From Cladopsammia gracilis (Eukaryota; Cnidaria; Anthozoa; Scleractinia; Dendrophylliidae), in contig JAJGOT010000500.1 of NCBI GenBank assembly GCA_022457155.1, positions 248,001 through 312,000 of the forward strand: DNA of 64,000 nucleotides, written 5' to 3'. Below, piece by piece: positions 61,401 to 64,000 of this stretch (position 1 is its first letter; every line of letters starts with the position of its first letter). The position numbers were made by a program, and so were the translations under genes. The notes below the pieces were generated by a model. It did not search any database. It was not told the DNA's origin and was given only the letters and a program-made list of their open reading frames with translations.

Positions 61401-62489
61401 TTTCAACCCAAATTGCCACCAACTTTACAAGTCTAGATTCTCACTTTTTAATGCTTAAAAGGAATAAATAACCAATCAAGTTTGTTTAACAAGCCACTGT
61501 TTTTATTTGATTCTATTTGCAACATGCTGACATTTACCTGAACTCGAAATAATATAAATTATTATTGTTTTTACTTAACATGTCACATACTGTGATGAAG
61601 AAAAAAAGATGGTCAATTTCCTTCCACGCCTACATTTTGATATGATATCTTACAAAACTGGTCAGACATCTGCTATGCTTAGATGCATTTGTCAGTATTA
61701 TTACTTACTGTGGCCTCTTGACAGTTTGCACACTTAACAACACGTTGATGTTCCCTTCCTCTTATGTAGATGAGCTGCTGACACACTCGGCAAATCACTG
61801 ACGGCTCAGTGTTCATTGACATGGGTGGAGCATATGGTGGCGGCATTTCAGAGTATGCTGGTGGGGGTGTACCAGGTACAGGAGGAGGGGCATCTAAAAA
61901 ACACATTGAAAAATGACCTGTATAGCCCTGTGAGCCTTTTCTTTGCAAAACCATTGATGAAAGTCCTGTATGAGAGCCATATGCATTTGCGCGAGTGGGG
62001 CTGGAAAAAGCTGTACAGCCCTACCACAAAAGTGTACAGCCTTGTGTGTTAAAATTTCAAGCAATTTTGTCTCAATATAGTTATATGATAAAATACTTAT
62101 TGACTAAGTTAGGTTGGGCCGGATGGGAAAATATTTGGCTCTCGGTCATGGCACACAGACCTCGCTGTGCTCAGTCCGTACACCATGACCAAATATTTTC
62201 CCATCCGGACCTCCCACTTAGTCAATAAGTACATAAAATGTTCAAAGAAATGTGCATGATATGATTGGTAAGATCAAGTTCATTATATTGCAATAAAGCA
62301 CATGCTAATGCATGCAGCCTACGTCACCAGTATAAGTGCATGCAAATAATGAGACATTTGATAAAGGAAATATTGAGATTTTTACCTGTGCATCGTTGAG
62401 TTATAAAGCACTTGGGAATTTTAAACAACACTCAAGACGAGCAAAAACCACTCACCTGTGCCTTGTGCTTCTCTAAGCACTTTTCTCAT
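55442..62489 (-). CDS. Phosphatidylinositol-4,5-bisphosphate 4-phosphatase (PIP4P/TMEM55 family)
   Basis: Exons from 5' to 3': possible first exon 62489-62456, then 61893-61709, 61333-61227, 60197-60083, 58065-58019, 56082-55958, 55548-55442 (TAA). All borders are AG/GT and phases join, giving about 239 residues against 257-277 in human paralogues. The family removes the 4-phosphate from PI(4,5)P2 in late endosome and lysosome membranes. Visible are PY motifs (PPAY, PPPY) in a Pro-rich N-terminus, paired zinc-binding segments ([49 protein letters not shown]), the C-x5-R active-site-like CKVSSVR, and two C-terminal TM segments ([36 protein letters not shown]). The first exon ([11 protein letters not shown]) is weak: phase fits, but it is short and not recognisable. 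Whether the organism's gene corresponds to PIP4P1 or PIP4P2 cannot be decided. Confidence 0.88.
55590..55925 (-). mobile_element. tRNA-derived SINE, reverse orientation (PIP4P intron)
   Basis: The complement starts GGAGGCATACTGGTCTTGTG...CAACCTGAAGGTCGGTGATTTAAGCCTGG and continues like the SINE at 36551, including CCACCCAGGTGTATAAATGGGTACCC uninterrupted. Confidence 0.78.
56990..57375 (+). repeat. Two tandem units of about 190 bp
   Basis: AATGACTCGGTTTGTTTGGTTTGTATT, CTTTGAGACAACTTTGGGTCAGAGTAATC and GGACAGCAGCGAAGGTCTTCGGTTTG occur twice in a PIP4P intron. A 174-codon minus-strand frame over it follows the repeat and is probably not coding. Confidence 0.8.
58140..59430 (+). repeat. Satellite array, about 100-104-bp unit, about 12 copies (PIP4P intron)
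   Basis: The unit AATGAAAGCTACTGAGCAGTACTTTCCTGTGGTACTGTTTATTATGCTGTACAAGG followed by TTCTAACTTTTGAGTCTGTGGATGAAATCC is the same family as at 16.4-17.5 kb and is the most regular array in the window. Confidence 0.92.
59502..60069. mobile_element. 568-bp foldback element next to a PIP4P exon
   Basis: Arms of about 150 bp begin TTACCACTGATTTCACTGTTACGCGACCC and end GGGTCGCGTAACAGTGAAATCAATGGTAA. It ends only about 14 bp from the splice donor of the exon at 60083. Confidence 0.8.
60235..60300 (+). repeat. Terminus of an AAAGGGACACTGTCACC element
   Basis: TTAAAGGGACACTGTCACC matches the ends at 8193 and 54055. The matching right end was not found, so it may be truncated. Confidence 0.5.
60300..61220. 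other. PIP4P intron without recognised features
   Basis: A poly-C tract lies at about 61088-61112. No exon is seen on either strand. Confidence 0.5.
62085..62235. mobile_element. Foldback MITE (ACTTATTGACTAAGT ends)
   Basis: AAATACTTATTGACTAAGTTAGG...GGGAAAATATTTGG is inverted as CCAAATATTTTCCC...CCACTTAGTCAATAAGTA. Same family as 41236-41365. Confidence 0.8.
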
Positions 62490-62837
62490 GTTTTTTTTAT
62501 TATTCCCACTTGGTTATAAAACTCAACAATGCACTTGGTCGTGTTAAATATTGCCTTAACAGTTGAGCAACTCTTGTATGAACTTCTTCTCTGCATAGAA
62601 ATCTCTTTATTACAGACAGTCAACTTAGACCCAGAGAGATCAAAATCCATACAAGCTATAATTATACTTCTCATGAGATGACAATAAAAATGTGAGAAAT
62701 TAATCATGTGAGAACTGCTGAAAAGAAATCAAATGTAGAATGAGGGGTCGCAGGCACAACCAACCTATATTGACTTTTGTGATCACGTTTATGTTTTGCC
62801 TAGATTTGGCTAATTTTTTGCATGTGGCCTTCAATTT

Positions 62838-63244
62838 ATTAAAAAAACATCACCCCATGTATATATTTTTTTGCTAGTATTTGCTTCGTTTTCAAGAAAT
62901 AACATATGCAAAAAACTATGTGTTCCCTAGCGGCGTCTTTTGCAAAACAAACCTTTTGTTCCTCCATACAATGAAATCAGCGAAGCGAGCAAAAGAGCTG
63001 CTAGGAAACACAGAGTTTTGGGAATGACACAAGCTTTTAGCCAGCAGGGTGTCCAGGCATCCTGTGGACGTCCACTTTTTGAAGAAATTCATGAAAATTG
63101 CACCTAATCCTTTAAAAATTTATGATGGGAATTACCTTCAGGACGCCCACTTTTCAATTTCTGGCTAAAAGCCTGGAATGACATTGTTTCTCTAAAATGA
63201 AGGGGTGCGAAAACTAGCAAAAAATTATGGGGCAATGTTTTTCA
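62838..63244. mobile_element. Foldback element (AAAAACATCACCCCAT ends)
   Basis: The left arm with TTTTGCTAGTATTTGC pairs with GCGAAAACTAGCAAAA; ends AACATCACCCCATG and TATGGGGCAATGTT. An inner pair of GGACGTCCACTTTTTGAA and TTCAGGACGCCCACTTTT occurs. Confidence 0.65.
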
Positions 63245-63298
63245 AATAAACTGAATGTCACATGCAAAAATTTCACCAAATCTGCCCAAAACATAAAG

Positions 63299-63691
63299 AT
63301 TGGCCATTTTTATGCTACATTTTTATGCTATCGTCTGAGATGTTAAAGTCGTCTCGTCTAGTGATTTAACATCTGATGACTTTAACGTCTTCTTTTAAGT
63401 GCGTCGACTTAAACGTCTCACACGTTAAATATGCCTAGTATAAAAACGGGACGGCCTTAACGAGGACTAATTTAGCCCTATTTGTATTTTCTTGCTCTTA
63501 AAATTTATTTGGGGACGACTTTAGTCGTGTCCCGTTACTTCTGAGAATAGTTTTTTTTTTTAGAAAATCTTGTGTTTTCCTCTGTGGCCATCTACTTTAA
63601 TGCGTCCTGTTTTTATACCAGATGCATTTAACGTCTGAGACGTTAATTACATCTAGACGACTTTAACGTCTCTAGCATAAAAATGGCCATT
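63299..63691. mobile_element. Foldback element rich in ACGTCT / AGACGTTAA
   Basis: Ends ATTGGCCATTTTTATGCTA and TAGCATAAAAATGGCCATTA; the arms contain TTTAACGTCT and AGACGTTAA several times. Confidence 0.8.
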
Positions 63692-64000
63692 ATCCTAAAA
63701 GTCAATAAAGGTCGGTTATGCCCCAACTGCAGCTCTTGAAATGATCCTTGCAGTGATATACGCAACCTATACTTCTGTTATAAGAACAATGAGCCCACTG
63801 GTCCGTAACAAAGAGGTTCCTTGACATAAAACCAATATAAGTTATTTACTGTTGGGAAAGATATAGTTACACTTTGATTGAACAATGTGATACACTGCAG
63901 TTTTCAGATTTGCGAGAAACTTGTACAAATCTGTTTTATGCGTAGAGAGTATAATAATTATAAGAACAAAATTGTTTTGACAGTTAACAAAATAAAGACA
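63692..64000. other. Right end of the window, nothing recognised
   Basis: AT-rich sequence without coding or repeat structure that I can support. Confidence 0.5.

Overview
This window is metazoan nuclear DNA, most likely from an anthozoan cnidarian (stony coral or sea anemone). That placement is an inference from split genes with GT..AG introns, dense small foldback repeats, TTAGGG-type repeats, a selenocysteine deiodinase and a metazoan-style protein-primed PolB element. It is not bacterial, and most short open frames are noise.

Left to right: (1) a probable last exon of an unidentified plus-strand gene (808-868). (2) CREBZF, a bZIP transcription factor (minus, 1763-2743). (3) a shared divergent promoter (2744-3102). 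(4) SPG7/paraplegin, the mitochondrial m-AAA protease (plus, 3103-41763). I could place 21 exons whose phases all join, giving a 766-residue protein. Its intron 14 is about 20 kb and carries, on the opposite strand, a two-exon selenocysteine iodothyronine deiodinase gene (exons 32169-32645 and 14694-14954). (5) Inside the intron of that deiodinase sits a 13,901-bp mobile element (17798-31698) with roughly 3.1-kb terminal inverted repeats and a 6-bp target duplication TCGGGA. It encodes a 1376-residue protein-primed family B DNA polymerase and two small proteins. I see no integrase, ATPase, protease or capsid gene, so it looks like a Polinton/Maverick relative reduced to its polymerase. (6) A tandem segmental duplication (about 42171-51382) repeats part of SPG7 exon 14, a second, compact deiodinase gene (43428-44590) and a broken copy of the last SPG7 exon. 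This second copy preserves the empty target site of the 13.9-kb element and of several smaller insertions, so it gives their order. (7) An intergenic stretch of repeats (51.4-55.4 kb). (8) A PIP4P/TMEM55-type phosphatidylinositol-4,5-bisphosphate 4-phosphatase gene on the minus strand (55442 to about 62489). (9) A repeat-filled right end.

Introns and spacers are crowded with identifiable repeats: an 88-104 bp satellite family at several loci, foldback elements with TTAA, TA, TTA, CATTA or CCTGG target duplications, tRNA-derived SINEs with nested insertions, LINE 3' ends, a Penelope-like fragment and a partial 5S rRNA sequence. The strongest candidate for an undescribed system is the PolB-only element, whose long inverted repeats contain telomere-like, YY1-like and NRF1-like motif clusters.
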